In this document: positions 6,307 to 13,790 of the stretch, in pieces
Numbering within the stretch: the stretch's first letter is position 1
How the letters are laid out: each line of letters starts with the position of its first letter
NCBI GenBank assembly: GCA_003599475.1
Contig: QZKK01000087.1
Span: 1-21,653 of the forward strand
DNA: 21,653 bases
Source of the DNA: Desulfobacteraceae bacterium
Lineage (GTDB): Bacteria > Desulfobacterota > Desulfobacteria > Desulfobacterales > SURF-15
Direction of reading: 5' to 3'
Position numbers and translations under genes: made by a program
Notes under the pieces: generated by a model
The model's input: the letters and a program-made list of their open reading frames with translations, nothing else
Told to the model about the DNA's origin: nothing
Database searches by the model: none

Positions 6307-7104
6307 ATGCGTATTTTCAGGGATCTGTTGAAGGTCGGCAAAGGCGAGGATGTGCTGCTCGGCACATGGTCGCAGATTGGCGCACCCGAGGTGATCGACA
6401 TCTTGGGTACCTGCGGCTTCAGCTTCGTCATTATCGATGCACAGCACACTTCTTTCTCGATGCAGACGGTGGAGAACATGGCGCGTGCCTGTGTCGCCAA
6501 CGGCCTTCTGCCGATCGTTCGAGTCGCCGACAATCTCCCGCATATGGTCCTGCAAGCCCGCGATCTAGGCGCTGCGGCCGTCGTCGTACCGGGAATCTCG
6601 ACAAGTGAAGCCGCTGAAGCCGCAGTATGCGCCGCACGGTTCGGACCGAGCGGGCAGCGAAGCGCCTGTCCGATGGTGCGCTCGTGCGGGCATTTCACCA
6701 CGGACTGGCGCGCTTATGCCAAACGCTCCGATGCCGAGCCTGGTGTTATCGCGCTGGTGGAAACCCCGGAAGGCATCGATAACTGCCACCGGATTGCTGC
6801 GGTCCCCGGGGTCGCTGCGATCCTTGCCGGGCCGTTCGATCTTGCCGTCGCTATGGGTTACGGCAACGATATGCGCCATCCCGAGGTCGTGAGTGCGATG
6901 GAAAAGCTTGTTGATGCCGCAAAATGTGCCAATATCCCGTCGATCATGCCAATCTTCGCGCCCGCAGCGAACGAGTGTCGGGAGGTGATGGAGGAGTGGA
7001 AGCGCCGAGGCGTGAAGATATTCACGGTCGGTGGCGACAAACTGTTCCTGGCCGACTATGTGCGGCGCTACGTCGGACAGCTACGCGCACAGCGCGAAAG
7101 TTGA
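6307..7104 (+). CDS. HpcH/HpaI-family (class II, pyruvate-type) aldolase
   Basis: A 265-aa TIM-barrel aldolase of the family including HpaI (4-hydroxy-2-oxoheptanedioate aldolase), RhmA and GarL, which cleave 2-oxo-3-deoxy acids to pyruvate and an aldehyde with a divalent metal. Key positions are visible: GTWSQIGAPEVIDILG (about 19-34), VIIDAQHTSFS (41-51) with the catalytic His47, PIVRV (69-73) with the oxoacid-binding Arg72, ALVETPEGI (149-157) with metal ligand Glu152, and AGPFDLAVAMG (174-184) with metal ligand Asp178. The usual D-x-E-H is D-A-Q-H here, a mild change. AAGGAG 8 nt before the ATG is a strong ribosome-binding site, and the 18-bp gap indicates cotranscription with the metallo-beta-lactamase fusion. 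The exact aldehyde product cannot be told. Confidence 0.9.
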   Translation: MRIFRDLLKVGKGEDVLLGTWSQIGAPEVIDILGTCGFSFVIIDAQHTSFSMQTVENMARACVANGLLPIVRVADNLPHMVLQARDLGAAAVVVPGISTSEAAEAAVCAARFGPSGQRSACPMVRSCGHFTTDWRAYAKRSDAEPGVIALVETPEGIDNCHRIAAVPGVAAILAGPFDLAVAMGYGNDMRHPEVVSAMEKLVDAAKCANIPSIMPIFAPAANECREVMEEWKRRGVKIFTVGGDKLFLADYVRRYVGQLRAQRES

Positions 7105-7170
7105 TTTGACTGACAACCCCTTTGATCTTTTCGTTTGACTTGAGAGTCTTTTTCCCTTACTCTCAGCGGT

Positions 7171-7290
7171 CTCGTAAAAAGTCGATAATTCGCTTTTATC
7201 GTCATTCCGGCGAAAGCCGGAATCCAGTGTTTTCATAGCTTCTGGACTCCGGCTTTCGCCGGAGTGACGCGTTTTGGGACTTTTTACGAG
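7171..7290. repeat. 120-bp MITE-like element with nested inverted repeats
   Basis: Perfect 13-bp outer arms CTCGTAAAAAGTC (7171-7183) and GACTTTTTACGAG (7278-7290) enclose a second pair of 27-bp arms at 7201-7227 and 7242-7268. The inner arms start with GTCATTCCGGCGAAAGCCGG and end with its near-complement; only a few positions mismatch. A 14-nt A/T-rich loop closes the structure. The core motif TTCCGGCGAAAGCCGGAA is itself a palindrome and is, from memory, a widespread intergenic repeat in proteobacteria. There is no transposase. The element lies between the aldolase and the membrane-protein gene, where its hairpin could also act as a terminator in both directions. Confidence 0.8.
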
Positions 7291-7334
7291 TTCATCACTC
7301 TTCGCCCTCAAATTTCAATTTTATGGAGCTTGGC

Positions 7335-7679
7335 ATGCAAAGCATCATTTATTCATTTAGAGAAACCCTGTCGTTCAACAACTTTCCGCTATTAACGATC
7401 CTGGCCAATGTTTTTTGGGGTTTCGCATTGGGTAAAATCCTCATTACTCCGGGCAATGAGCTGGGCGGCAGCATATTGGTCAAGGCTTTATTGATTATTG
7501 GAACCTGTCTTTTTGCCAATTACCTCTTGTGTCTCCGCAAAGCCTTCAAGGGCATCAATCGGAATATGAATGGGAAGCTGCGGCCTTTCCTGCGAGAGGC
7601 CTCCCTCTGCGCGGTTCTAAATGCCTGCATATTTCTTTTTTCCATGACGCTCTACTTCGTCAAACCTTATGTGCTGTAA
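7335..7679 (+). CDS. Small membrane protein, three predicted TM helices
   Basis: A 114-aa protein from ATG 7335, chosen because GGAG (7325-7328) lies 6 nt upstream; an ATG at 7323 would add four residues but has no ribosome-binding site. Hydrophobic segments at about residues 17-37 (FPLLTILANVFWGFALGKIL), 47-67 (ILVKALLIIGTCLFANYLLC) and 90-110 (SLCAVLNACIFLFSMTLYFV) are predicted membrane helices. The loop KAFKGINRNMNGKLRPFLR between helices 2 and 3 is strongly basic and so probably cytoplasmic. I recognise no family. It stands alone, with the MITE-like element on one side and about 300 bp of spacer on the other. Its composition is less GC-rich than neighbouring metabolic genes. Confidence 0.7.
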   Translation: MQSIIYSFRETLSFNNFPLLTILANVFWGFALGKILITPGNELGGSILVKALLIIGTCLFANYLLCLRKAFKGINRNMNGKLRPFLREASLCAVLNACIFLFSMTLYFVKPYVL

Positions 7680-7974
7680 AAAGCGTGCAATCGTATCCAC
7701 TTTTCAGGGGGCAGCGGGTGGAAAAAGGCATGTCTCGCCGTTGCCCCGCGTCTGAATCGAATCCACCGGCCAAAGCATGAGGGATTCTCCAGTCCTAAGC
7801 AATTTTACGTAGTCGAAAAATACGCAAATCCTACCTATGGATTACATGATTGCCCTACTTGTATATCTCCTTGAACTTTGGTCTATTCCATATCGGATCC
7901 TTTCAACAGGCCTCGGATAAATTCCATTTCCAAACCCGACAGGCCAAGGGCAAGCTCAGGAAAGGAATAGGATT
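7680..7974. other. Intergenic region with possible regulatory inverted repeat
   Basis: About 295 bp upstream of the CxxC mini-protein, with no coding frame supported. TTTTACGTA (7803-7811) and TACGCAAA (7821-7828) form an imperfect inverted repeat around GTCGAAAAA and could be a regulator-binding site. I could not identify a convincing -35/-10 pair downstream of it, although TTGAAC near 7871 might serve as a -35. Confidence 0.35.
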
Positions 7975-8175
7975 ATGACCAAAATTGTCTGTGCATGGTG
8001 CGGCGAGTTTATCCGTTTATCGAAAATTGCGATGTCCAGACCTGTCAGTCATTCGATTTGTAATTCATGTGCAATTCACCTGAAGCATCAGATAAAAGAC
8101 GATTTCGACAGGACAACAAAGCCGCCCGTCAGGGAATCGACGCCGCTCCGTTTTAAAACGCGCGGGAGCTTATGA
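7975..8175 (+). CDS. Small CxxC...CxxC zinc-ribbon-like protein
   Basis: A 66-aa cytoplasmic protein starting MTKIVCAWCGEFIRLSKIAM. Cys6 and Cys9 (CAWC) and Cys29 and Cys32 (CNSC), with VSHSIC between them, form the four ligands of a likely zinc ribbon or knuckle. Short proteins with a CAWCG start and a SHxICxxC second half are, from memory, common in Deltaproteobacteria, sometimes next to signalling genes; their function is not known to me. The C-terminal 30 residues are basic and without pattern. AAGGAA lies about 8 nt before the ATG. It is apparently monocistronic, with a long upstream region that may hold its regulation. Confidence 0.72.
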   Translation: MTKIVCAWCGEFIRLSKIAMSRPVSHSICNSCAIHLKHQIKDDFDRTTKPPVRESTPLRFKTRGSL

Positions 8176-8479
8176 TTCGATTTCCATCGGGGCAGTGCCC
8201 CCCCAAAGTCAGGCCGGCCGGCGGAAAATCGAAGAGCGGCGCACGCGGACTTCCGATAGGAGCTCCGCGACTCTCGGACCGGCACGAGACAGTTTGATTT
8301 AAGATGCGATTTCGCCTTCATTTAGTACCGATTCTCTGTTGTCGCCCTTTTCAAAGAAATCTTGTGTAAAGACCTGATCCCGAGCTCTACCGGAAAAGAC
8401 CGTCTGCAATCCCTTTCCTCCCATTGTAAGCGGACAAATTCTCATTTTCGACGGCCGGGAAACCGGAGGTGCTTTACCG
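8176..8479. other. Intergenic region between convergent genes, with a hairpin
   Basis: About 300 bp between the 3' ends of the CxxC mini-protein (+) and the aldo/keto reductase (-). CGCGGA (8244-8249) pairs with TCCGCG (8264-8269), with an inner TCC-GATA-GGA stem-loop. No T-run follows, so this is at best a weak intrinsic terminator. The longer frames here on both strands lack start signals and motifs. Confidence 0.45.
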
Positions 8480-9463
8480 TCAAGACACGAGTCCCAGCAC
8501 GGGATGGGGTCGATAGGGCTCTTCCAGAAAAGCGATCTCATCGTCTGAAAGAGTGATTTCGATTGCCGCTGCCGCCTCCTCCAGATGGTTCATCTTTGTG
8601 CATCCGATGATCGGAGCCGTGACTCCCGGTTTTTGGAGCAACCATGCCAGGGCGATCTGTGCGGAAGAAAAGCCCCTTTTACCGGCCGATTCGATCACGC
8701 GATCGAGAACATCAAAATCGTCGTTCCTGTAATACATCGAGTGCGCGAACGCATCGGTCCGGCTCCGGGTGCTTTCACCGCCCTTCTCCCGCGTCCGGTT
8801 TCCCGCGAGGAACCCCCGTGCCATCGGGCTCCAGGGGATCACACCGATTCCCTGGTCGATGCAAAGCGGGATCATCTCCCGCTCTTCTTCCCTGTAGATC
8901 AGATTGTAGTGGTTCTGCATCGAGACAAACCGGGTCCACCCGTGCCTGTCGGCGATATGGAGTGCCTTGAAAAACTGCCACGCATACATGCTGGAGGCTC
9001 CGATATAACGGATCTTGCCGGCCCTCAGCAGATCGTTAAGTGCCTCCAGGGTTTCTTCGATCGGTGTCGTATCATCCCAGCGGTGGATCTGATATAGATC
9101 CACGTAATCCGTTCCCAGGCGGCGAAGGGATTGATCGATGGAATCCATGATATGCTTTCTTGAAAGCCCCCGGGCATTGGGTGCATCCCCCATCGGATAG
9201 AAAACCTTGGTCGAAATGATCACCTCTTCCCGCCTGGCCATATCTTTTAGAGCCTTTCCGGTTACCTCCTCGCTTCTTCCCAGGGAATAGGCGTTTGCCG
9301 TATCGAAGAAGTTGATGCCCAGCTCCAGCGCCTTTTTGAAAAAGGGTCGACTTTCGTCCTCATCGAGGATCCAGTCCCGCCATTTTGGATCGCCAAAGGT
9401 AAGGGTGCCGAGGCAGAGTCTGGAAACCTTTAGACCGCTGTTGCCCAAACGTGTGTATTTCAA
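8480..9463 (-). CDS. Aldo/keto reductase
   Basis: A 327-aa NADPH-dependent oxidoreductase of the aldo/keto reductase superfamily (TIM barrel), probably of the Tas/YajO-like branch. It has the full catalytic tetrad: Asp54 and Tyr59 in NFFDTANAYS, Lys86 in IISTKVFYP and His127 in LYQIHRWD. The N-terminus MKYTRLGNSGLKVSRLCLGT is the family signature. APIIGCTKMNHLEEA near the end is the cofactor 2'-phosphate-binding region. The start codon is TTG: AGGAGG lies 6 nt upstream of it and no ATG is placed as well. It is transcribed alone, facing away from the HAD operon. The substrate cannot be deduced; members reduce aldehydes and ketones. Confidence 0.92.
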   Translation of the reverse strand: MKYTRLGNSGLKVSRLCLGTLTFGDPKWRDWILDEDESRPFFKKALELGINFFDTANAYSLGRSEEVTGKALKDMARREEVIISTKVFYPMGDAPNARGLSRKHIMDSIDQSLRRLGTDYVDLYQIHRWDDTTPIEETLEALNDLLRAGKIRYIGASSMYAWQFFKALHIADRHGWTRFVSMQNHYNLIYREEEREMIPLCIDQGIGVIPWSPMARGFLAGNRTREKGGESTRSRTDAFAHSMYYRNDDFDVLDRVIESAGKRGFSSAQIALAWLLQKPGVTAPIIGCTKMNHLEEAAAAIEITLSDDEIAFLEEPYRPHPVLGLVS

Positions 9464-9785
9464 ATCGCACCTCCTTTATCGGGTTGAAAAGCTGTAAACC
9501 AGCGCAGTTCTTACCCTCTGAACCTTTAAACCCCGGAACGCTTACCTGTCTCCAGATTTTTCCTGATTCTATTCTCCGCTGGAACTCATAATGGAATAGT
9601 ATAACATGCGGCTGCCAACTTCAATTACCGGGTCAGCCGGCGCCTTGTTTTTCATGTTCTTCTCTTCTATATTGGGATAGTCTGAAAAGGAATTCATCCG
9701 CCTTCCTGCTGCTGCCGGCACTTTCACTTTGTTTTGTTAGGCAGGCGCAGCTTCTACGATAAATGGCTGCAGGGGGAGTCATAAC
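9464..9785 (+). promoter_or_regulatory. Divergent intergenic region with a candidate promoter for the HAD-deaminase-radical SAM operon
   Basis: About 320 bp between divergent genes. TTGTTT (9645-9650) and TATATT (9668-9673), spaced by 17 bp, form a good sigma70-type promoter reading rightwards, with a leader of about 105 nt before the ATG at 9786. I did not find an equally good promoter for the leftward aldo/keto reductase. No coding frame in the interval is supported. Confidence 0.5.
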
Positions 9786-10514
9786 ATGAAAATGAATTCA
9801 AGGAATATAAAAGCCCTGGTTTTCGATGTTTTCGGAACCGTCGTCGATTGGCGCAGCAGCATCATCCGAGAAGGTCTGGCCCTCGGCCGGAAAAAAAACA
9901 TTGAAGACGTCGATTGGGAGCAGTTTGCCGATGCCTGGCGGGAAGGGTATCGTCCGGCGATGGACCTTGTCCGATCGGGCGAGCGTCCGTGGGAAAACAT
10001 CGATACCCTTCACCGCAGCATCCTGGATTCGTTGCTGGTTAAATTTCATATCAAGGGGTTGAGTGAAGCCGAAACAGATCATTTCAACCGTGCGTGGCAT
10101 CGCCTCGACCCCTGGCCGGATGCCGTCGAGGGTTTGCTTCGTCTGCGCCGGCGGTATGTCGTTGCGACACTTTCAAACGGAAACGTCGCGCTCCTTGTCA
10201 ACATGGCCAAATATGCCGGCCTGCACTGGGACTGCATCCTCTCCGCAGAGCTGTTCAGACGCTATAAACCGGATCCTGAAGTCTACCGGGGGGCGGCTCG
10301 ACTGTTGGGTATTCGGACGGATGAGCTTGTCATGGTCGCCGCCCATCAAAATGACCTTCGAGCGGCAAAGGCTGCCGGATGCAAAACGGCATTCATCCCG
10401 AGGCCTCTGGAATACGGCGCTGAAAATCTCGCCGATATCGAACCGGATCCGGAATTCGATTTCACAGCGAAAGATTTCGTTCTTCTTGCCGGGCAAATGG
10501 GGTGCACCGCATGA
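9786..10514 (+). CDS. HAD-superfamily hydrolase, haloacid dehalogenase type II-like
   Basis: A 242-aa protein of the L-2-haloacid dehalogenase (DehII-like) group of the HAD superfamily. Motif I is KALVFDVFGTVVDW with the nucleophile Asp14; the F-G-T following it and the helical cap at about residues 25-110 fit the type II class rather than phosphatases. Motif II is ATLSNGN (128-133, Ser130), motif III RRYKPDPEVY with Lys161, and motif IV MVAAHQNDLRAAKAAG with Asp190. It hydrolyses a C-halogen or related bond through an aspartyl ester, but many annotated members have other substrates. GGGGGAG precedes the ATG by about 8 nt. It is the first gene of a four-gene plus-strand run (gaps of 70 and 66 bp, then an overlap). 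Confidence 0.9.
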   Translation: MKMNSRNIKALVFDVFGTVVDWRSSIIREGLALGRKKNIEDVDWEQFADAWREGYRPAMDLVRSGERPWENIDTLHRSILDSLLVKFHIKGLSEAETDHFNRAWHRLDPWPDAVEGLLRLRRRYVVATLSNGNVALLVNMAKYAGLHWDCILSAELFRRYKPDPEVYRGAARLLGIRTDELVMVAAHQNDLRAAKAAGCKTAFIPRPLEYGAENLADIEPDPEFDFTAKDFVLLAGQMGCTA

Positions 10515-10584
10515 ATCGAAATCAAGCCCCGATTTTCCGCATGCCTCAGTCAGGATTTCTCTCAACCATGAAAGGAAAAGCGCA

Positions 10585-10899
10585 TTGACATCCGATCAAA
10601 AAATGCTCGTTACTGTCATTCTAAAGCACGATCAGTCCAAAACCCTGGATGAAATCATGGCACAACTCAAAAAGACCGGCTTCTACCGCGACTTCCCACC
10701 GGAGGGCTCCGAATTGGTCTCCTGGGCGGTGGCCATGTCCTTCGGGTTTATCATCCAACTGCGGCTGGCGCCGGATGCGCTGCGGAACCTGAATCGCTTC
10801 ATGGAACAGAAGGCTTGGGGTGCCTTCCGATACGAAGTCTACCCATCCTATGATTTCGTAGCCATTGCAGACAAACTGAAAACCGAGCATGCAGCGTAG
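10585..10899 (+). CDS. Uncharacterised 104-aa protein
   Basis: A 104-aa cytoplasmic protein from TTG 10585 (AAAGGAAA about 8 nt upstream); an ATG at 10603 would shorten it by six residues. It starts MTSDQKMLVTVILKHDQSKT and contains FYRDFPPEGSELVSWAVAMS at about residues 33-52, a hydrophobic strand FGFIIQLRLAPDALRNLN, and AWGAFRYEVYPSYDF near the C-terminus. The strand-helix-strand-strand-helix pattern suggests a small dimeric ferredoxin-like fold such as those of YciI or muconolactone-isomerase-like proteins. I believe related small proteins exist in other bacteria, but I know no function. It lies between the HAD hydrolase and the deaminase, presumably in one operon. Confidence 0.75.
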   Translation: MTSDQKMLVTVILKHDQSKTLDEIMAQLKKTGFYRDFPPEGSELVSWAVAMSFGFIIQLRLAPDALRNLNRFMEQKAWGAFRYEVYPSYDFVAIADKLKTEHAA

Positions 10900-10965
10900 A
10901 CTTTTTGCGGAACCGTCAAGCGTTCGATGATTTTGGACACGCGATTGACAAGCTCATGTGTACAC

Positions 10966-11499
10966 ATGGAAGATCTGCACGAAAAATTCATGCGGGAGGC
11001 CCTCAAAGAGGCGGAAGGGAGCCTTGCCGCAGGGGAATTTCCTGTGGGCTGCGTCCTGGCAGCAGACGGGGAAATCGTTTCCCGGGGAAGAAGGATCAAC
11101 TCCTGCGGCCGGGTTTTAACCGAGCTCGATCATGCGGAAATTGTGGCCTTGAGAAACCTCGATAGGCCGGGAGCGGCCGCATGCAAAAATCTTGTCGTCT
11201 ACTGCACCATGGAGCCCTGCCTCATGTGCTATTCCACCCTTCTTCTAAACGGCGTGCGGACCGTCGTATATGGCTACGAGGATGTCATGGGCGGAGGGCT
11301 TTGTCTTGCATTCGATTGCCTCTCCCCGCTTTACCGTCAGATGAATCCCAGGGTGATTCCAAATGTCCTGCGCAATGAAAGCCTGAGCCTGGTTCAGCAG
11401 TTTTTCAGGAATCCTTCGAATCGCTATTGGGAGGACAGCCTTCTTGCCCGCTACACCCTGCAGCAGGAAGTGAAAGGGGGCTCCACCTCTCAGCCATGA
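10966..11499 (+). CDS. Zinc-dependent nucleoside/base deaminase (CDA fold, TadA/guanine deaminase-like)
   Basis: A 177-aa protein from ATG 10966; an in-frame ATG at 10927 would add 13 residues without pattern. The cytidine-deaminase-fold active site is intact: His56 and Glu58 in LDHAEIVAL (HxE motif, zinc ligand and proton shuttle), and Cys85 and Cys88 in CTMEPCLMCYST (PCxxC). GEFPVGCVLAADGEIVSRGR (about 23-42) is the substrate-pocket strand pair found in TadA and guanine deaminases. The C-terminus beyond residue 110 is longer and diverges from TadA, and the usual NHR-type TadA context is weak (RRINSCGRVL), so I favour a free-base or nucleoside substrate over tRNA. Its stop overlaps the start of the radical SAM gene (ATGA), implying coupled translation. 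Confidence 0.88.
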   Translation: MEDLHEKFMREALKEAEGSLAAGEFPVGCVLAADGEIVSRGRRINSCGRVLTELDHAEIVALRNLDRPGAAACKNLVVYCTMEPCLMCYSTLLLNGVRTVVYGYEDVMGGGLCLAFDCLSPLYRQMNPRVIPNVLRNESLSLVQQFFRNPSNRYWEDSLLARYTLQQEVKGGSTSQP

Positions 11500-12518
11500 G
11501 CGAAGAGCGTATTAAAGCCGATACCGTTTTTTTTCGCCCCGGAGAGCGCAACCTCTTTTTTCACATCCTGACCGAATGCAACCTCTCCTGCGCCCACTGC
11601 TACATCGACTCCGGGCAGCACGGAACGGGCAGAGTCCCTCTCGATACCCTGTGCGAGTGGCTTGCGCTCTTCTTCCATGCCGGAAAGAAAAACAATCTCG
11701 TATTCCTCGGCGGAGAGCCGACCCTGCACAAGGATCTGGCCGAAGGCATCAAGAAAGCCCATGAGATCGGCTACGCGTCTGTGACTGTCGACACCAACGG
11801 ATTTCTTTTCCACCGGCTGCTCGACCGCATCGTACCGGGTGATGCGGTGCTGAACTTCAGCCTCGACGGACCGGATCCGGAGACAAACGATCCCCTGCGC
11901 GGAAAAGGAGTTTTTCGTACGTGCACCGAAAACATTGAAAAAGCGATCCGTCGGGGATTTGCTGCAGGCGTCATCTATACCGTAAGCCGGCGCAACATCG
12001 GGTTTCTTGACCGGATGCCGGAGCTGTTGAACCGGCTGGGAGTGAAACGTTTTTTCATCCAGGTTATCGGTATCCGGGGAAGATCCGCCCATACGAGAGA
12101 CCCGCTGCAGCTTACTCGCGACGAATGGTTATCCGTTGTTCCCGAAACAGCCGGGCAGGCGGCCCGCCTCGGAATCGAGGTCATCTATCCAAAGGTGTAT
12201 CTTAATGCAGAGGAACCTTTTTCCTGCGCCGGCAATGCGGCGGAAAACTTTTTTGTCTTTCCGAACGGCAGGGTCTATCGCTGCCCTCTGTGTGAAGATC
12301 TACCCGTTCACAGTTTCGTCATCGAGGAAAAGGGGCTGCTTGCCCGCTCGGGTCTTGTGGAGGAAAAGTTTTTCGGGTTGAACATTCCGGAAGGCTGCGT
12401 CATGAACAAGCTCCTCCAGCCGGAAAACATCGCCTACGACGCCTCCGGAATGCCGCTCTACCGAATCTCCTGCTGCCTGCTCAAGGAGCGGATGGCTCCT
12501 TTAATCCGACTGCCGTGA
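11496..12518 (+). CDS. Radical SAM protein with SPASM-like C-terminal cysteines
   Basis: A 340-aa enzyme from ATG 11496, overlapping the deaminase stop codon by 4 nt. ILTECNLSCAHCYIDSG holds the CxxxCxxC cluster ligands (Cys28, Cys32, Cys35) of the SAM-cleaving 4Fe-4S centre, and VFLGGEPTLHKDL (69-81) is the GGE motif binding the SAM amino group. VLNFSLDGPDPETNDPLRGK (119-138) matches the S-x-D-G strand of the PqqE/AlbA/anSME branch. Further cysteines at 244, 263, 266, 301 and 326/327 resemble a SPASM or twitch domain binding an auxiliary cluster. No precursor peptide gene was seen nearby, so peptide maturation is unproven. The tight pairing with a deaminase suggests that both act on one pathway. 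Confidence 0.9.
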   Translation: MSEERIKADTVFFRPGERNLFFHILTECNLSCAHCYIDSGQHGTGRVPLDTLCEWLALFFHAGKKNNLVFLGGEPTLHKDLAEGIKKAHEIGYASVTVDTNGFLFHRLLDRIVPGDAVLNFSLDGPDPETNDPLRGKGVFRTCTENIEKAIRRGFAAGVIYTVSRRNIGFLDRMPELLNRLGVKRFFIQVIGIRGRSAHTRDPLQLTRDEWLSVVPETAGQAARLGIEVIYPKVYLNAEEPFSCAGNAAENFFVFPNGRVYRCPLCEDLPVHSFVIEEKGLLARSGLVEEKFFGLNIPEGCVMNKLLQPENIAYDASGMPLYRISCCLLKERMAPLIRLP

Positions 12519-12530
12519 ATCCCTTAACGC

Positions 12531-12579
12531 TTGTGGATGAGGGGATTATCCTCTATAATCAAATCAAAAATTGATTTGA
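12531..12579 (+). promoter_or_regulatory. Promoter and 21-bp palindromic operator for the Fic gene
   Basis: TTGTGG (12531-12536), a 17-bp spacer, and a perfect TATAAT (12554-12559) form a strong promoter. TCAAATCAA-AAA-TTGATTTGA (12559-12579), a perfect inverted repeat with 9-bp arms, overlaps the predicted transcription start at about 12566. A repressor bound there would block initiation. The winged-helix C-terminus of the encoded Fic protein is the obvious candidate ligand. Confidence 0.75.
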
Positions 12580-12592
12580 ATGAGAGGACTCA

Positions 12593-13726
12593 TTGATTCA
12601 ATACGTTTGGCAAAAACCTGAATGGCCGACCCTGCACTGGAACAGTGACCGGCTCCTTGAGCCATTGGGAAGGGCTCGCCTTCGGCAAGGGAAGCTGTTG
12701 AGCCAGGCTGCGGGTCTTGGCTTTGAACTGGAACAGCAGGCTCAGATGGAGATCCTCACTGAGGAAGCGGTGAAGACAGCCGCTATTGAGGGAGACAACC
12801 TCGACCGCAGAACCGTCCGTTCATCCGTGGCCAGGCGCCTTGGTTTACCGACCGCTGGACTGCCCGCGGCCCCTCAGCGGGTGGAGGGATTGGTCGAGGT
12901 CCTCCTGGATGCAACCCGCAACTTCAGAGCCCCCCTGACTGAAGATCGCCTGAAGAGATGGCAGGCGGCGTTGTTTCCTACCGGCTTCTCGGGGCTGCAC
13001 CGGATTCGAGCAGGTGACTGGCGGAGAGCCGAGTCGCCGATGCAAGTGGTCTCAGGTCCCGTCGGAAAAGAGACGATCCATTTCGAGGCTCCACCGGGAG
13101 AGCGGGTCGCTGCAGAAATCGACTGCTTCCTGGATTGGTGGCAAAGCAGCCTCGGGGCTTTGGACGGTCTGCTGCGCGCCGGGATGGCGCATTTCTGGTT
13201 CGTGACCATCCATCCCTTCGAAGACGGCAATGGTCGTATCGCACGTGCACTGACCGACATGGCCTTGACTCAGGATGAGGGGCTGCCCGTCCGCTTTTAC
13301 AGCCTTTCCACGCAGACAATGGCCGAGAGGGATGCATACTATTCCGTACTGGAAAAGTGCCAGAAGGAAGATGAGGATGTCACTGCCTGGATGGAGTGGT
13401 TTTTGGGCTGTTTCGAGCGGGCAGTGATGAAATCCGAAGGAATCCTGGCCGGGGTGCTGTTCAGGAGCCGCTTTTGGCAGCATCACGCCTCGGCCGGTCT
13501 TAGCGAGAGACAGTGCAAGGTGCTGAATCGGTTGCTCGATGCCGGCCCGGCAGGTTTCGAGGGAGGAATGACGACCCGCAAGTACGCGGGCCTCGCCGGG
13601 GTCAGCAAGGCGACCGCCCAGCGGGAGATCGCCGCTCTGGTGGAGAAGGGAATCCTACGGCTGAATCCGGGAGGCGGGCGGAGCACCAGCTACGACCTTG
13701 AGTGGGAAAAAGAGCAGACCCACTAA
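12593..13726 (+). CDS. Fic-family AMP-transferase with N-terminal inhibitory motif and C-terminal winged helix
   Basis: A 377-aa protein from TTG 12593, with GAGAGG 5 nt upstream. The N-terminal ~90 residues match the DUF4172-type domain found before Fic; within it, TAAIEG (62-67) fits the class II inhibitory motif (S/T)xxxE(G/N), whose Glu66 would block ATP gamma-phosphate binding. The Fic core carries HPFEDGNGRIAR (207-218) with catalytic His207 and the anion-binding GNGR, so AMPylation (or another NMP transfer) of a protein hydroxyl is expected. The last ~80 residues (ERQCKVLNRLLDAG, then GVSKATAQREIAALVEKGIL and SYDLEW) form a winged helix-turn-helix. The palindrome over the gene's own promoter suggests autoregulation. 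No second toxin/antitoxin partner is adjacent. The target protein is unknown. Confidence 0.93.
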   Translation: MIQYVWQKPEWPTLHWNSDRLLEPLGRARLRQGKLLSQAAGLGFELEQQAQMEILTEEAVKTAAIEGDNLDRRTVRSSVARRLGLPTAGLPAAPQRVEGLVEVLLDATRNFRAPLTEDRLKRWQAALFPTGFSGLHRIRAGDWRRAESPMQVVSGPVGKETIHFEAPPGERVAAEIDCFLDWWQSSLGALDGLLRAGMAHFWFVTIHPFEDGNGRIARALTDMALTQDEGLPVRFYSLSTQTMAERDAYYSVLEKCQKEDEDVTAWMEWFLGCFERAVMKSEGILAGVLFRSRFWQHHASAGLSERQCKVLNRLLDAGPAGFEGGMTTRKYAGLAGVSKATAQREIAALVEKGILRLNPGGGRSTSYDLEWEKEQTH

Positions 13727-13790
13727 AAGGAGTTTTGGAGATGGCCTGAGCAAAACCGTAACCATGCACGCTCTACACCCCTATAATTGA

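Noticed and set aside
7795..7900. Possible riboswitch upstream of the CxxC mini-protein
   Set aside because: Compared by eye with the cyclic di-GMP-I consensus as I remember it; the conserved core and tetraloop-receptor elements are absent.
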